The notes under the pieces are model-generated. The model did no database searches. It was not told the origin of the DNA and worked only from the letters and a program-made list of their open reading frames with translations. This document shows positions 42,334 through 52,829 of a stretch of DNA of 64,000 bases, in pieces. Both the position numbers and the translations under genes were made by a program. The DNA is from Pelagicoccus sp. SDUM812002 (GTDB lineage Bacteria > Verrucomicrobiota > Verrucomicrobiia > Opitutales > Opitutaceae): the NCBI RefSeq assembly GCF_031127835.1, contig NZ_JARXHX010000005.1, forward strand, positions 186,001 to 250,000. Direction: 5' to 3'. Position 1 is the stretch's first letter, and each line of letters opens with the position of its first letter.

Positions 42334-43740
42334 ATGAGTGTAGCATCTGAAAAAGCGGATTCGAAATTGCGTGCCAACATGCGTCTATCGGTGGTGGAGG
42401 GCTTGTTGGCTATGCCTCTGGTGTTTTTCGCTATGCCGGGGAACTTTTTGCTGGCGAGTTTGGCGACCGAAGCAGTGGGGCTGAAGGAGTCGGTTTATGG
42501 AATTATCGCCTCGTTACCTGCTTGGGCAAATGTGGTGCAGCTTTTTGCTCTGCCTTGGCTGACGCGGCGTCTCTCGCAGAAGGCGATCTGTCTGGCGTTC
42601 TCATGGATCCATCTCACGTGTTGGATCGCGGTGGGTTACTCGATGCCTAAGATCGCAGCGGGAGGGGCTTGGCATTCGCCGGTGTTGATTGTTGGTTTGT
42701 TCGCCCTTGGGGCTCTCGCGTTTGCTTTGGTGAACGTGAGCTGGACCTCTTGGGTGCAGGAATGGCTGCCGACCAAAGGTCGCGGCAAGTACCTCGGGCG
42801 GCGAAATCGCTTGCTCCAGATCAGTACGGTTTGTTTTCTCGTCAGTTCGTCCTGGTTTCTTGGATACTGGAAAGAGAATCAGGTATTCGGGTTTCAGATG
42901 ATCATTTTCGTCTCGGTCGCCATGAGGGCGTTCTCGATTGTATTGCAATTGAGGATACTGCCAACCAAGCGGATCGTTGATGAGCGTAGCGCGAAGCTAA
43001 TAGAGCAGTTCTCGATTATTCTGAAGAACAAGGCTTTGATTCGCTTCGTGATGTTTGGCGCGACCTTTGGGTTCGCAGCGAACATCATGGGGCCGTTTTT
43101 CCCGGTTTTCTATTACAAGGTTCTTGGAATGCAGGTTGAGGAGGTCGCTCGGCTAGCGATGTTGGCTACGACGACCGGAGCTTTGATGATGCCGTTCTGG
43201 GGGCGTGTGTGCGACAAGTACGGTTGCCGGATTAGCTTGATGGGGTCCCTGACTGCTTGGATGGGTGCGGGGTACCTGCATCAATTTGCGACGCCGGATA
43301 ATGTAGGCATCCTATACTTGATCTGGGGTATCGGTGGCGTGTCGGGGTCTGGATTTCTGTTCAGTTCGTTTAGTATGATTCTGAAATTGATTCCGGCCGA
43401 GGCGAAGACAGCGGCGATCAGCTTCAATTTGGCAGCGAGCTCTCTAGCGGCGGCGGTGGCTCCGATCATCGGTGGCTTCCTGTTCTCCTGGGTGCAGTCC
43501 CGTTTTGAGGATCAGGTGGGCGCGTTTCACGTGATTTCGTTGGTTCATCATACGTTCGTGATTTTGACTGGCTTGTTGCTGTTTGGGATTGCCGAGCCCA
43601 AGGCGGCTACCTTGACCCAAGCGATAGGAGCGATGCGACCGTTGCGGCAGTTGGGCGCCTTGATGGGGGTTTCGTATTTGGCTAACTACAGCTTTTTTAA
43701 AAAAGGAGCAGGTGATGGAGAGGAAGAGGGCGAGAACTAA
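42334..43740 (+). CDS. MFS transporter downstream of tgt
   Basis: 468 residues with about twelve membrane helices and the MFS loop motif form GRVCDKYGCRISLMGS. An unusual cytoplasmic end (KKGAGDGEEEGEN) is present. It is probably co-transcribed with tgt (31-base gap). It could import queuine or preQ1 for that enzyme, but this is only a context guess. The substrate is not readable. Confidence 0.88.
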   Translation: MSVASEKADSKLRANMRLSVVEGLLAMPLVFFAMPGNFLLASLATEAVGLKESVYGIIASLPAWANVVQLFALPWLTRRLSQKAICLAFSWIHLTCWIAVGYSMPKIAAGGAWHSPVLIVGLFALGALAFALVNVSWTSWVQEWLPTKGRGKYLGRRNRLLQISTVCFLVSSSWFLGYWKENQVFGFQMIIFVSVAMRAFSIVLQLRILPTKRIVDERSAKLIEQFSIILKNKALIRFVMFGATFGFAANIMGPFFPVFYYKVLGMQVEEVARLAMLATTTGALMMPFWGRVCDKYGCRISLMGSLTAWMGAGYLHQFATPDNVGILYLIWGIGGVSGSGFLFSSFSMILKLIPAEAKTAAISFNLAASSLAAAVAPIIGGFLFSWVQSRFEDQVGAFHVISLVHHTFVILTGLLLFGIAEPKAATLTQAIGAMRPLRQLGALMGVSYLANYSFFKKGAGDGEEEGEN

Positions 43741-43815
43741 GGCTGTCCTTGTTTGACAGGCTGGTTCTAGTGTCGTGCTTTCCTAACTCCTGACTGTTGC
43801 AACCAAAATACGAAT

Positions 43816-44748
43816 ATGAGAATTTTAGTGACCGGCGGAGCCGGATTTTTAGGGAGTCACCTTTGCGAGCGATTGCTCAACGAAGGGAATGAGGTGGTTT
43901 GCTTGGACAACCTTTTCACTGGGCGGAAAGCGAATATCGTTCACCTGCTTTCGAATCCGTACTTCGAGTTCGTGCGGCATGATGTGATCGATCCGTTCAA
44001 GTTCGAAGTAGACCAGATTTATAACCTGGCCTGCCCCGCATCGCCGCCGCACTACCAGTACAACGCGATCAAGACGATTAAGACCTCCGTCATGGGCGCC
44101 ATCAATTGCCTGGGTTTGGCCAAGCGTCTGAAGGCCCGCGTTTTCCAGGCCTCAACTTCCGAGGTGTACGGCGACCCGGTTCAGCACCCGCAGCAAGAAA
44201 CGTATTGGGGCAATGTTAATCCGATCGGTATTCGGTCCTGCTACGATGAGGGCAAGCGTTGCGCGGAAACCCTGTTTTTCGACTACCATCGGCAGAACGG
44301 GGTAGATATCCGCATCGCCCGAATCTTCAACACGTATGGACCCCGCATGCTCGCTAGCGACGGTCGCGTGGTTTCGAACTTCATCGTACAGGCCCTCAAG
44401 GGAGAAGACATTACGATCTATGGCGATGGTTCGCAGACGCGGTCCTTTTGCTTCTATAGCGATTTGATTGAAGGTTTCGTTCGGTTGATGAATCAGGATG
44501 AGCTGACCGGACCGGTTAACTTAGGGAATCCGGGGGAGTTCACCATGATCGAACTCGCAGAAACAGTGCTTCGCCTTGTCGATTCCAAATCGAAGCTCAT
44601 CCACTTGGAGCTTCCCTCGGACGATCCGAAACAGCGTCAGCCTGACATCAAAATCGCCAAGGATAATCTGGGTTGGGAGCCGACGGTCTCGCTTGATGAA
44701 GGCCTAAGGGAAACGATCTCATACTTCCGGAAGGATTTGGCGAGGTAG
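43816..44748 (+). CDS. UDP-glucuronate decarboxylase (UDP-xylose synthase), SDR family
   Basis: Makes UDP-xylose from UDP-glucuronate, feeding surface glycan synthesis. 310 residues with the NAD-binding [16 protein letters not shown] and the SDR catalytic pair Y143 and K147 (SCYDEGKRC). Features near [20 protein letters not shown] and the [18 protein letters not shown] strings fit the UXS branch rather than GalE. It opens the glycan region and is followed by a methyltransferase gene 43 bases on. Confidence 0.93.
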   Translation: MRILVTGGAGFLGSHLCERLLNEGNEVVCLDNLFTGRKANIVHLLSNPYFEFVRHDVIDPFKFEVDQIYNLACPASPPHYQYNAIKTIKTSVMGAINCLGLAKRLKARVFQASTSEVYGDPVQHPQQETYWGNVNPIGIRSCYDEGKRCAETLFFDYHRQNGVDIRIARIFNTYGPRMLASDGRVVSNFIVQALKGEDITIYGDGSQTRSFCFYSDLIEGFVRLMNQDELTGPVNLGNPGEFTMIELAETVLRLVDSKSKLIHLELPSDDPKQRQPDIKIAKDNLGWEPTVSLDEGLRETISYFRKDLAR

Positions 44749-44791
44749 GAACTGTTTGTTCGGATGACATCTGCACGACTCCTGGTTTAGT

Positions 44792-45565
44792 ATGAGCGAA
44801 TTGAACTTCTTCGACAAGAGCCCTTCGAATCAGAACCTGATCGACCTCTTCGACGGGCAGTGGTCATCTCGTATGCCGTCCCATCTAGGTGTGGAGACAG
44901 GTGGCTCTGCGGGACTGCATGATGACGATCGAGTTCGGTGGGCATTGGAGTTGTTGGGAGGAGTATCTGGTAAAAAGATTTTGGAGCTGGGCCCGTTGGA
45001 AGCGGGGCACACCGCCATGCTGGAAGAAGCAGGAGCATCCGAAATCACCAGTATCGAGGCGAACGCCTCCGCATTTCAGCGGTGTTTGATCGTGAAGGAG
45101 TTGCTGGGCTTGAATCGCAGCAAATTCTTGCTGGGAAACTTCGTATCCTATCTCCGTGAGACAACGGCGGTCTTCGATCTGGGGGTTGCCTGTGGAGTTC
45201 TCTATCACATGAAGAATCCTGTGGAGCTAATCGAATTGCTTTCGAGACGCGTAGAACGGCTCTTTGTCTGGACTCATTTTTATGACGAGGAGCTGATAGC
45301 AGCTGACCCGCGCGTGAAGCAGTATTTCGCGGGATGCTGGAACGCTAGCCATCAGGGGTTCGAGCACAGGCTTCATGCTCACGGGTATGGCGAGGCTTTG
45401 GATTGGAAAGGGTTTTGCGGCGGTGGAAGCGAATCGAGCAACTGGATGGAGAAGTCGGATATGTTGGACGCTTTCGAGCACTTTGGCTACCGAAAGTTGG
45501 GAGAGGTCGTAGAGCCGACTCACCCTCACGGACCAGCTGTCTGGTTGGCGTTTGACCGTTCTTAG
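44792..45565 (+). CDS. Class I SAM-dependent methyltransferase
   Basis: 257 residues with the SAM-binding motif I (KKILELGPLEAGHTAML) and the acidic motif II (SIEANASAF). Motif near VFDLGVACGVLYHM is like those of DUF1698/CmoB-like methyltransferases. Cytoplasmic. It follows the UXS gene, so its acceptor may be a sugar or lipid-linked glycan. Substrate unknown. Confidence 0.85.
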   Translation: MSELNFFDKSPSNQNLIDLFDGQWSSRMPSHLGVETGGSAGLHDDDRVRWALELLGGVSGKKILELGPLEAGHTAMLEEAGASEITSIEANASAFQRCLIVKELLGLNRSKFLLGNFVSYLRETTAVFDLGVACGVLYHMKNPVELIELLSRRVERLFVWTHFYDEELIAADPRVKQYFAGCWNASHQGFEHRLHAHGYGEALDWKGFCGGGSESSNWMEKSDMLDAFEHFGYRKLGEVVEPTHPHGPAVWLAFDRS

Positions 45566-45688
45566 TGTGGAGCTAGAACCCATTCTAGCGACGGGAAATC
45601 CAATTCGAAGAGAGGGATTCGAACGTTTTCATTGCAAGCGTGTCCTGATTTCTCTAGCCGAACCTTCTTCTAATTTACCCAAGCTCTA

Positions 45689-48610
45689 ATGCTATCGTCA
45701 TTCTTCAAGAAATTCGCGGGCCGCTCCAACAAAAAGTGGCTCAAATCCTGCGAGCCTGCTGTCGCCAGAATCAACGAGCTGGAAGCCTCGTACCAATCCC
45801 TTTCCGAGGAGGAGCTGAAATCTCACACGGTCAAATTTCGTGAGCGTTTCGCGAATGGCGAAACGTTGGATGACCTGCTGCCAGAAGCGTTTGCGACAGT
45901 TAAAAACGCAGCCCGTCGCCTCGTCGGGACTTCTGCCCTCGTGTGCGGCCGCGAACAGCATTGGGACATGGTCCATTACGATGTGCAGCTTGTTGGAGGT
46001 ATGGCCCTACACCAAGGACGGATCGCGGAAATGGCCACTGGTGAAGGCAAGACGCTCGTATCAACGCTTCCTATCTATCTAAATGCGCTTGCTAGCCGCA
46101 ACGTTCAGCTAGTCACGGTCAACGAATACCTAGCGCTGCGCGACTCGGAGTGGATGGGCCACCTTTTCAAGTACTTGGGCTTGACGGTCGGATGTATCAA
46201 AAACCAGCAACCTCCTCATGTGAAACGCGAGATGTACGGTTACGACGTAACCTACGGCACCGCTTCGGAGTTCGGCTTTGACTATCTTCGTGACAATGGG
46301 ATGGCCCACAGCAAGGAGGAGCAGGTGCAACGCGACCACTTCTTCGTGATCATCGACGAAGTGGACTCTATCCTTGTCGACGAAGCGCGTACGCCACTGA
46401 TCATCTCGGGGCCTGCTCCGATCCAACGCGAGCAGCCCTATACCAAGCTCAAAGGGGCCATCGAGAGTTTGGTGAACGCCCAAAACAAGTTTTGCAACAG
46501 CCTCATCGGCGAGGTGAAGGAAGCGCTCGGGAAGGAGGATCGCGACACCTGGGTTCTCGGTCTCAAAATGTTGCAGGTGAAGCTGGGCATGCCCAAGAAC
46601 AAGCAATTGCTCCGCCTGCTCGAGAATGGTGAGTATCGTAAGCTGCTCGACAAGACAGACCTCGAGATGCACAGCGACATGAACAAGGACAAGCTTTTCG
46701 ACCTGAAGGAAGACCTGTTCTTCATCATTGATGAAAAGCAACGCCAGGCGGATTTGACCGAAAAGGGCCGCAAGACGCTTCGTCCCGACAACCCAGATGC
46801 GTTTGTTCTGCCGGACCTGGCGACTCGTTTCAGCGAGCTGGACAAAGATGTTTCGCTCAGCGACGAAGACAAGGATGCGATCAAACTCAAGGAGCAGGAA
46901 GCCCTCGAAGTAGTCGGCGAAGACATCCACGCGATTAGTCAATTGCTAAGAGCTTATGCGCTTTACGAGCGCGATGTGGAGTATGTCGTGCAGGAAGGCA
47001 AGGTGGTGATCGTCGACGAAAACACAGGCCGTGTCATGGCGGGCCGGCGCTGGGGAGATGGCCTCCATCAGGCAGTCGAAGCCAAGGAAAACGTGACCAT
47101 CGAACGCGAAACCCGCACCTTCGCCACGGTCACTGTCCAGAATTATTTCCGCCTCTACGAAAAGCTCGCTGGTATGACCGGTACGGCGGAAACGGAGGCC
47201 ACGGAATTCCATGACATCTACAATCTCGGAGTTGCGGTTATTCCAACCAACCGCCCGTGCATCCGCGTCGACGACAACGATGTCATCTACAAGTCGCGTC
47301 GCGAGAAGTACAACGCAGTAGTAGACGAAGTCGAAGCGGCTCACAAGAAAGGACAGCCCGTCCTCGTTGGTACGGTTTCGGTCGAAGCGTCCGAACTGGT
47401 GGGCCGCATGCTCCGCAGGAAAAACATCCCACACACGGTCCTCAATGCGAAGTTCCACCAGCAGGAAGCAGAGATCGTCGCCAGAGCGGGCATGAAGGGG
47501 GGCGTCACAATCGCCACCAATATGGCAGGCCGCGGTACGGACATCAAACTAGGCGAGGGAGTCAAGGAAGCCGGGGGCTTGCTCGTGATCGGCACGGAGC
47601 GTCACGAGTCGCGTCGTATCGACCGGCAGCTTCGCGGACGCTGCTCGCGTCAGGGGGACCCCGGTCGTTCGAAGTTCTACATTTCATTAGAAGACGACTT
47701 GATGCGACTTTTCGCGAACTCCGGTTTCATGGCGAAAATTCTCCATGGTTCGATGGAGGAAGGGGAGCCGCTGGAGCATTCGCTGCTCAATCGTTCGATT
47801 GAAACGGCTCAGAAAAAGGTAGAAGGGAGCAATTACTCCGTTCGCAAACGCCTGCTGCAGTACGACGACGTTCTGAACAAGCAGCGCGAAATCATCTATG
47901 CTCTCAGAAACGAAGCTCTGCAGAGCGACACACCTCTAGAGACCGTGATGGAGCTCGTCGAGGAAGAGGTAGCTGACCGACTCGCGGAAACGGAGAACGA
48001 TTTGTCTGGGTTCATGGCGTGGTTGAATTCGCATTTCCCGATTGGGCTCAAGGAAGAGGCCTTGGCTGGGAAGTCGGTCGAGGCGAAGCTCTCTCACGTG
48101 CTGGATGCGATTCGAGATGCATACCGGATTAAGAAAACCGCCGAGAACGAAGCGGCGTTGGAGCACCTCGAGCGGTACGTGCTGCTCAGCTCGATCGATG
48201 GTCGCTGGCAGGAGCACCTAACTGAAATGGAGGACCTCCGTCGCAACGTGGGGCTCCGCAGTTACGGCCAAAAGGATCCACTCAACGAGTACAAAAATGA
48301 GGCCTACACTTACTTCGAGGAGTTGATGGGCAACGTTCGTTCCCAAGTTTGCACGCGCCTGTTCCGGACCGCGACCAACCTAGTCGCGATCGAGAACGTC
48401 AAGAACATGCTAGCACGCCAAGCAGTCGCTCAGGGTGGCGGAGCTGAGACGTCAGGTCCAGTCTCGACAGGTCCCGCCTCTAGCGCGCCCAAAAGAAATC
48501 AAGTGCAGCTCCCGAAGGTTTCGATCAAGAAGAACCTGCCTAAGGTTGGGCGCAACGAGCCGTGCCCTTGCGGAAGCGGGAAAAAATTCAAGCAATGTTG
48601 CGGCCGATAA
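45689..48610 (+). CDS. secA: Preprotein translocase ATPase SecA
   Basis: 973-residue motor that pushes unfolded proteins through SecYEG using ATP. Walker A ([10 protein letters not shown]), the DEVD-type box ([19 protein letters not shown]), [12 protein letters not shown] and motif VI ([20 protein letters not shown]) are all present. At the C-terminus the zinc SEC-C module ([16 protein letters not shown]) should bind SecB or lipids. The large N-terminal insertion region near 240-380 is long, as in several non-proteobacterial SecA proteins. Single gene, essential housekeeping. Confidence 0.98.
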   Translation: MLSSFFKKFAGRSNKKWLKSCEPAVARINELEASYQSLSEEELKSHTVKFRERFANGETLDDLLPEAFATVKNAARRLVGTSALVCGREQHWDMVHYDVQLVGGMALHQGRIAEMATGEGKTLVSTLPIYLNALASRNVQLVTVNEYLALRDSEWMGHLFKYLGLTVGCIKNQQPPHVKREMYGYDVTYGTASEFGFDYLRDNGMAHSKEEQVQRDHFFVIIDEVDSILVDEARTPLIISGPAPIQREQPYTKLKGAIESLVNAQNKFCNSLIGEVKEALGKEDRDTWVLGLKMLQVKLGMPKNKQLLRLLENGEYRKLLDKTDLEMHSDMNKDKLFDLKEDLFFIIDEKQRQADLTEKGRKTLRPDNPDAFVLPDLATRFSELDKDVSLSDEDKDAIKLKEQEALEVVGEDIHAISQLLRAYALYERDVEYVVQEGKVVIVDENTGRVMAGRRWGDGLHQAVEAKENVTIERETRTFATVTVQNYFRLYEKLAGMTGTAETEATEFHDIYNLGVAVIPTNRPCIRVDDNDVIYKSRREKYNAVVDEVEAAHKKGQPVLVGTVSVEASELVGRMLRRKNIPHTVLNAKFHQQEAEIVARAGMKGGVTIATNMAGRGTDIKLGEGVKEAGGLLVIGTERHESRRIDRQLRGRCSRQGDPGRSKFYISLEDDLMRLFANSGFMAKILHGSMEEGEPLEHSLLNRSIETAQKKVEGSNYSVRKRLLQYDDVLNKQREIIYALRNEALQSDTPLETVMELVEEEVADRLAETENDLSGFMAWLNSHFPIGLKEEALAGKSVEAKLSHVLDAIRDAYRIKKTAENEAALEHLERYVLLSSIDGRWQEHLTEMEDLRRNVGLRSYGQKDPLNEYKNEAYTYFEELMGNVRSQVCTRLFRTATNLVAIENVKNMLARQAVAQGGGAETSGPVSTGPASSAPKRNQVQLPKVSIKKNLPKVGRNEPCPCGSGKKFKQCCGR

Positions 48611-48644
48611 GGGTGACCTCGAATAGCGGTGGATAGTCTACGCC

Positions 48645-49352
48645 ATGAGGCACAGATTGAAAAATCTCTATTTGGGCGGAATTGACTCCCTCCTGAAACC
48701 CTTTCGGAAGAAGGGTCAGGAAGATCCGTTCCATCAGGTTTTTCGCGACTTCTTGTCATTCGTGCAAGCGGTCGATGATCCGGTGGTCTTGGAGCTAGGC
48801 TCGAGGAATGTCTCAGGCGTTCGCTTGCGAAACTGGTTTCCGAGTGGCTGCGATTACACAGGAGTAGACATTCTCGAAGGGGAGGGAGTGGACGTCGTTG
48901 CGGATGTACACCAGCTGTCGAAAGCCTTTGCCGATGGTAGGTTTGATTTCGTTCACTCGATGTCGGTCTTCGAGCATCTATTGTTCCCGTGGAAGGCGGT
49001 TCTGGAGTTGAACGCCGTCATGAAACAGGGAGGATACCTCTACCTTTCCACGCATCCAGTTTGGCCAGAGCACGAGCTTCCCTGGGATTTTTGGCGATTC
49101 CCAAAGAGAAGTTTTATGGGTTTGTTCAACGAGTACACGGGTTTTGAAATAATAGCCTTAGATGAGGGGCTGCCTTGCAAGATCTTCTCGCTGGTTGACG
49201 ATCTGCCGACGAGGCGAAGTTTCGAGCATTCCGCCAATCAAGGGGTCGCCTTGATCGCCAAAAAAACGGGTGAGTACAGGCGAGACTTGCTCAGGTGGGA
49301 TATCGAAATCTCGGATGTCGTCGAAACCATGTATCCCTCCCGAAACGAATGA
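48645..49352 (+). CDS. Class I SAM-dependent methyltransferase
   Basis: 235 residues. Motif I is VVLELGSRNVSGVRLRNW, then the acidic residue in YTGVDILEGEGVDV and the MSVFEHLLFPWKAVLELN motif. It lies 34 bases after secA but is unrelated to secretion. It resembles glycan or lipid methyltransferases in surface clusters. Substrate unknown. Confidence 0.85.
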   Translation: MRHRLKNLYLGGIDSLLKPFRKKGQEDPFHQVFRDFLSFVQAVDDPVVLELGSRNVSGVRLRNWFPSGCDYTGVDILEGEGVDVVADVHQLSKAFADGRFDFVHSMSVFEHLLFPWKAVLELNAVMKQGGYLYLSTHPVWPEHELPWDFWRFPKRSFMGLFNEYTGFEIIALDEGLPCKIFSLVDDLPTRRSFEHSANQGVALIAKKTGEYRRDLLRWDIEISDVVETMYPSRNE

Positions 49353-49657
49353 AATGTCCCTCTGCTTATGAGGTGCGATTTCCATCGAAAGGGTTGATAT
49401 CCCCAGTGGTCATTAGGTATCGTTCGCGATTCCAGTTGAGCAATGGGCTTGTTTTTGGCGAATGGCCTCAATTGGCGGAAAATCGAACCGAACTAAACTG
49501 GAACTATGTTCATTCAACCTTCTTCGCATCATCGGCGATTATACCTAGAATCCTCTTGCTAACTTGCATCGTACAAAGTTCAGTAGCATTCTATTCAAGG
49601 TTGATAGTTCTGAAGTCCTATCAAATCCAAAGCTTTCCCTTACAAAGTACTCCAATC
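49353..49657. other. Intergenic region before the TIGR02597-like gene
   Basis: 305 bases that are open in one frame as an extension of the next gene but lack coding character. I assign it as promoter/leader and see no repeat, hairpin or RNA gene in it. Confidence 0.5.
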
Positions 49658-50764
49658 ATGATTATTAGCAAAGTCTTAACCCGGTCAGCTTTAGTGCTAG
49701 GCACGGCTTTTTGCCTGACGGCAGCGTCAAGTTCAGCTCAAGAAGTCTACTCAAGCATCATCGGTGCTGTTTCAATGAAAGTCCCAGCTGGAAGCGATCT
49801 TTACGTGACCCCCAGCTTCAACAACTCAGCGGTTTTTCGGAGCGATGTTTCTTCGGCCGCAGCGGGAAGCGTGAGCTTTTCTGGCGCGGCTTTTGAACCA
49901 GACTCCTATGCCTCAGGACACCATCTTCTGATCGAGGAAGGGACTCTCGCAGGGCGGATGTTTGAAATTACCGGAAACACAGCGACAGTGCTCACGGTAA
50001 GCGATCCAAGTTCTGAGCTTGCTGCTATATCGGATGCGCAGCCACTTGCTTCGGTTGTACCAGTTTTGACGATCGGGGAAATGTTTCCGAATGGGCTTGG
50101 AGGGAAGGTCGAAGCGAATCCGGGAAATCCTGACCTTATTTTGTTTTCCAACGATAATTCAGCGGGGGTAGAGGGGTTTGCTCCCGAGTCCATCTACTAC
50201 TACGGTGACATTGCGAAAGATAATGGAGGTAACATTATCAGCGAGCCCGGCTGGCGGAAAGTGGGCTCTCCACTCTTCGAGTCGCATGACGATGACGTTC
50301 TGCCGCTGGGTGAAGGTTTTGTTGTCCGCAACAACAGTGGAGTTGACGCCTCGTTTTTCTTGTTTGGCGAAGTAATGCTCGCTCAGGTTCAAATACCTAT
50401 CGCTTCGAAAAGCGTGGGTTCCACGGATAACTTGGTTGGTGTACCTCGTCCTTTAGCGATAGCTATCGGCGATCTTGGCTTGGAAACCGTGGTTAGCGTC
50501 ACCTCAGCGGCGAATGCGGTTAAGGATACGGTACGCATCTATTCGAACAATCCGCAAGGTAAGAATCCCTCTCCTGACATCATCTACTGCTTGTATTCGG
50601 ATGGATGGAGAAGCGTCGTCGATGGGGCGGTGGTCACTACAGGTGACGTTCTAGATAGCTCACTGGTGCCGGCGGCGTCTGCCGTTGTTGTACGCAAAGT
50701 CGCGACGACCGAAGATCAGGTGGTCTATTGGACAAACTCTTGGAGTCTACCTACTCAAAGCTAA
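49658..50764 (+). CDS. TIGR02597-like secreted protein
   Basis: 368 residues from the ATG at 49658, which begins with a signal peptide (LVLGTAFCLTAASSSAQ). An upstream extension of the frame to 49295 has no signal character and is rejected. The body is beta-rich with SMKVPAGSDLYVTPSF, EEGTLAGRMFEITGN and GEGFVVRNNSGVDAS, matching the Verrucomicrobial family TIGR02597 of unknown function. It lies 17 bases before the FN3-protein gene and is probably co-transcribed. Location is periplasm, outer membrane or surface. Confidence 0.85.
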   Translation: MIISKVLTRSALVLGTAFCLTAASSSAQEVYSSIIGAVSMKVPAGSDLYVTPSFNNSAVFRSDVSSAAAGSVSFSGAAFEPDSYASGHHLLIEEGTLAGRMFEITGNTATVLTVSDPSSELAAISDAQPLASVVPVLTIGEMFPNGLGGKVEANPGNPDLILFSNDNSAGVEGFAPESIYYYGDIAKDNGGNIISEPGWRKVGSPLFESHDDDVLPLGEGFVVRNNSGVDASFFLFGEVMLAQVQIPIASKSVGSTDNLVGVPRPLAIAIGDLGLETVVSVTSAANAVKDTVRIYSNNPQGKNPSPDIIYCLYSDGWRSVVDGAVVTTGDVLDSSLVPAASAVVVRKVATTEDQVVYWTNSWSLPTQS

Positions 50765-50781
50765 ATCGAGGGATAACAACA

Positions 50782-52611
50782 ATGTATAACATAACAAAAC
50801 TAGGTTTCTGCGTAGGGTCATTAGCTTTGGCGAGTGTCGGGTACGGAAGTATTTCATTCAATATCGCAGCGGGAACTCTCCGAGACCAGAGTGGTACTGC
50901 TATTGACAGCGGTCTTGTCATTTTAGCTATCGACACGGATCGGGATGGATTTTCGCTTCCTGACGCCACAAATTTCCTGACGGGAGACGATATGGAGGTC
51001 GCTCGATGGGACTTTTCTGAAGGCGGTGGCTTGGATGGCGAATTTTTGGCTTCGAAAGTCATTGCCGACTACGACGAAGTGAACTGGGAAGAGGGCGATC
51101 CCTTGGCTCTATTCTGGTACCCAAGTCTAGACAAGACGGCAACTCAGCCTGGCGCAGGAGCAAAATTTGGTGTTTTCGCCGACCCTTCAAACGAGTCGAC
51201 AGGTGATACATGGACCATGCCTGCTGACAACGAACACCTCTACAGTCTTCAGTTTTTCGCAGAGGGTTCTTTATTGAGCACTTCAAGCTTCGCGAGCCAG
51301 TACGTCGCTGCAGCATCTTTGGAAGAGGGTGCGACTTTGGAGGACTTAGTTGATGTTATGGCTTCTCCTTCCAAAACGACTGCGACGAGCAATACGATAT
51401 CCTGGGATTTGGCTAACTCTGCCCAGGGGTACTCGATAGAACGTCGCAAGGTCGGTACAACGGACTGGTTGACCGTGGGAGCGGTTGCTGGAAATTTGAA
51501 TTCCTATGTAGATACCAATTTGGGCGCGGGTGTTACTTATGAATACCGCGTCGTTGCTGAAAACGGTTTGAGTGCCCAAGCGAGCGTTTCTGACGAAGAG
51601 CTATTCTCTGAAAGGTCTCTGTTTAGAGGGGTTGCAATTCGTTCAAACATCGAAGTGGCAGATCCAGCAAGGCATGCCTATGGAGGTGTTATCTTAGCCG
51701 CCGGCAACTCGAGTGCAGCTACGACGAAACAGTTGCACATGCAAGCGAGTGGAAATGATACGAATAATAAAAGTGGGGATTTTGATGATGCGTTTCTACT
51801 AGATCCCACGATGAATCTTTACGATCAGTTCGCAGCAGCTTTCACTGACTACAACGATGACTGGTTGGGCAACGACGCCGCTGTTGTAACGGAAATGGAT
51901 GACTTAAGTGCTGCTGGGCGGGGTAACGTGTTTGACGCTGATGCTGACAACCGAGACGCAGCCCTTTTGATAGATGGAGCTCAAGCAGGTAATGTCGGAT
52001 ACTCGTTCATCGTCTCCCCTTACACTGCTCCTGGCAGTGGGAATCCTAAATCCAATTATGCGGGTGCACCTGTGGATGGAGAGGCTGTCGTTTCAATCTA
52101 CGACGCTGAGGATATCGATGGCACCGTAGACGATATTCGCATTTCTAAATTGGCCGCACGCGGTCATGTTTCAGATTCCACTTTCTTTGGGATGATCGGA
52201 GGCCTTGACATCGAAGGTAATCCCGGCGTCCGCAAGCAAGTTTTGATTCTCGGAAAAGGACCTCACCTCGAAACGGATGAACCTCAAGTGGCTGGCCTCG
52301 CTATAAGCAACCCAGTGTTAAAGTTGCGCTTGGGTGGCACACTTGATGTGATTGCGGAAAACGACGACTGGGCGACCGCGACTGCCTCCACAGCTTCTGA
52401 AGTAACGGTCGAAACAAACGTCGACAAGATCCGTGCAGCTTTGGTCGCTAGTGGTAATACGCTTTTCGACTCCCACCCCAAGGACTCAGTTATGTTAGTA
52501 ACGCTTGATCCCGGAACTTACACCGTCGAGATGGTGGGTATGGCAAACGGAGCGAGAGAGTCAGGTCTTGGATTTATCGAAATTCAAGAGATCGAATTGG
52601 ATACGCTATAA
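50782..52611 (+). CDS. Secreted protein with fibronectin type III domain
   Basis: 609 residues from the ATG at 50782, which follows GAGGGA at good spacing. An earlier frame start overlaps the previous gene and is rejected. A signal peptide (GFCVGSLALASVGYGS) is followed by a beta-rich N-terminal part, one fibronectin type III domain at about 205-270 (TISWDLANSAQGYSIERRKV and TYEYRVVAENG), and a C-terminal beta domain (VLILGKGPHLE, PGTYTVEMVG). The latter resembles those in big secreted proteins of this phylum. Adhesive or structural role is inferred; no catalytic motif is seen. Confidence 0.83.
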   Translation: MYNITKLGFCVGSLALASVGYGSISFNIAAGTLRDQSGTAIDSGLVILAIDTDRDGFSLPDATNFLTGDDMEVARWDFSEGGGLDGEFLASKVIADYDEVNWEEGDPLALFWYPSLDKTATQPGAGAKFGVFADPSNESTGDTWTMPADNEHLYSLQFFAEGSLLSTSSFASQYVAAASLEEGATLEDLVDVMASPSKTTATSNTISWDLANSAQGYSIERRKVGTTDWLTVGAVAGNLNSYVDTNLGAGVTYEYRVVAENGLSAQASVSDEELFSERSLFRGVAIRSNIEVADPARHAYGGVILAAGNSSAATTKQLHMQASGNDTNNKSGDFDDAFLLDPTMNLYDQFAAAFTDYNDDWLGNDAAVVTEMDDLSAAGRGNVFDADADNRDAALLIDGAQAGNVGYSFIVSPYTAPGSGNPKSNYAGAPVDGEAVVSIYDAEDIDGTVDDIRISKLAARGHVSDSTFFGMIGGLDIEGNPGVRKQVLILGKGPHLETDEPQVAGLAISNPVLKLRLGGTLDVIAENDDWATATASTASEVTVETNVDKIRAALVASGNTLFDSHPKDSVMLVTLDPGTYTVEMVGMANGARESGLGFIEIQEIELDTL

Positions 52612-52628
52612 GAGCATAGATTTTTTTC

Positions 52629-52659
52629 AAAAGCCTCGAACCTTTGGTTCGAGGCTTTT
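52629..52659. terminator. Bidirectional intrinsic terminator
   Basis: Stem AAAAGCCTCGAACC/GGTTCGAGGCTTTT, fully paired with a three-base loop. It ends the FN3-gene transcript and, being A/T-flanked on both sides, also fits the minus-strand operon arriving from the right. Confidence 0.9.
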
Positions 52660-52829
52660 CTGTGTTATCGAATGAGTACCCGTTTGACTTAAGCTAAGGG
52701 CACTTCGGAATCTAACAGGTGAGTGGCATCATCCGGTCCTGAGGTGTGATTGACACAATTCGTTGGATTCGCCCGTTTGACGGCGAAAAATTGTTGAAGC
52801 AGGTAAACTAACTGTTCTGCGGTATTAGG

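Noticed and set aside
46130-46942. Minus-strand open frame of 270 codons
   Set aside because: It is antisense to secA and lacks any family signature.
52756-52798. Imperfect hairpin ACAATT/TTCGCC with GGCGAA/AATTGT as a terminator
   Set aside because: No T tract follows on either strand; a clear bidirectional terminator lies at 52629-52659.
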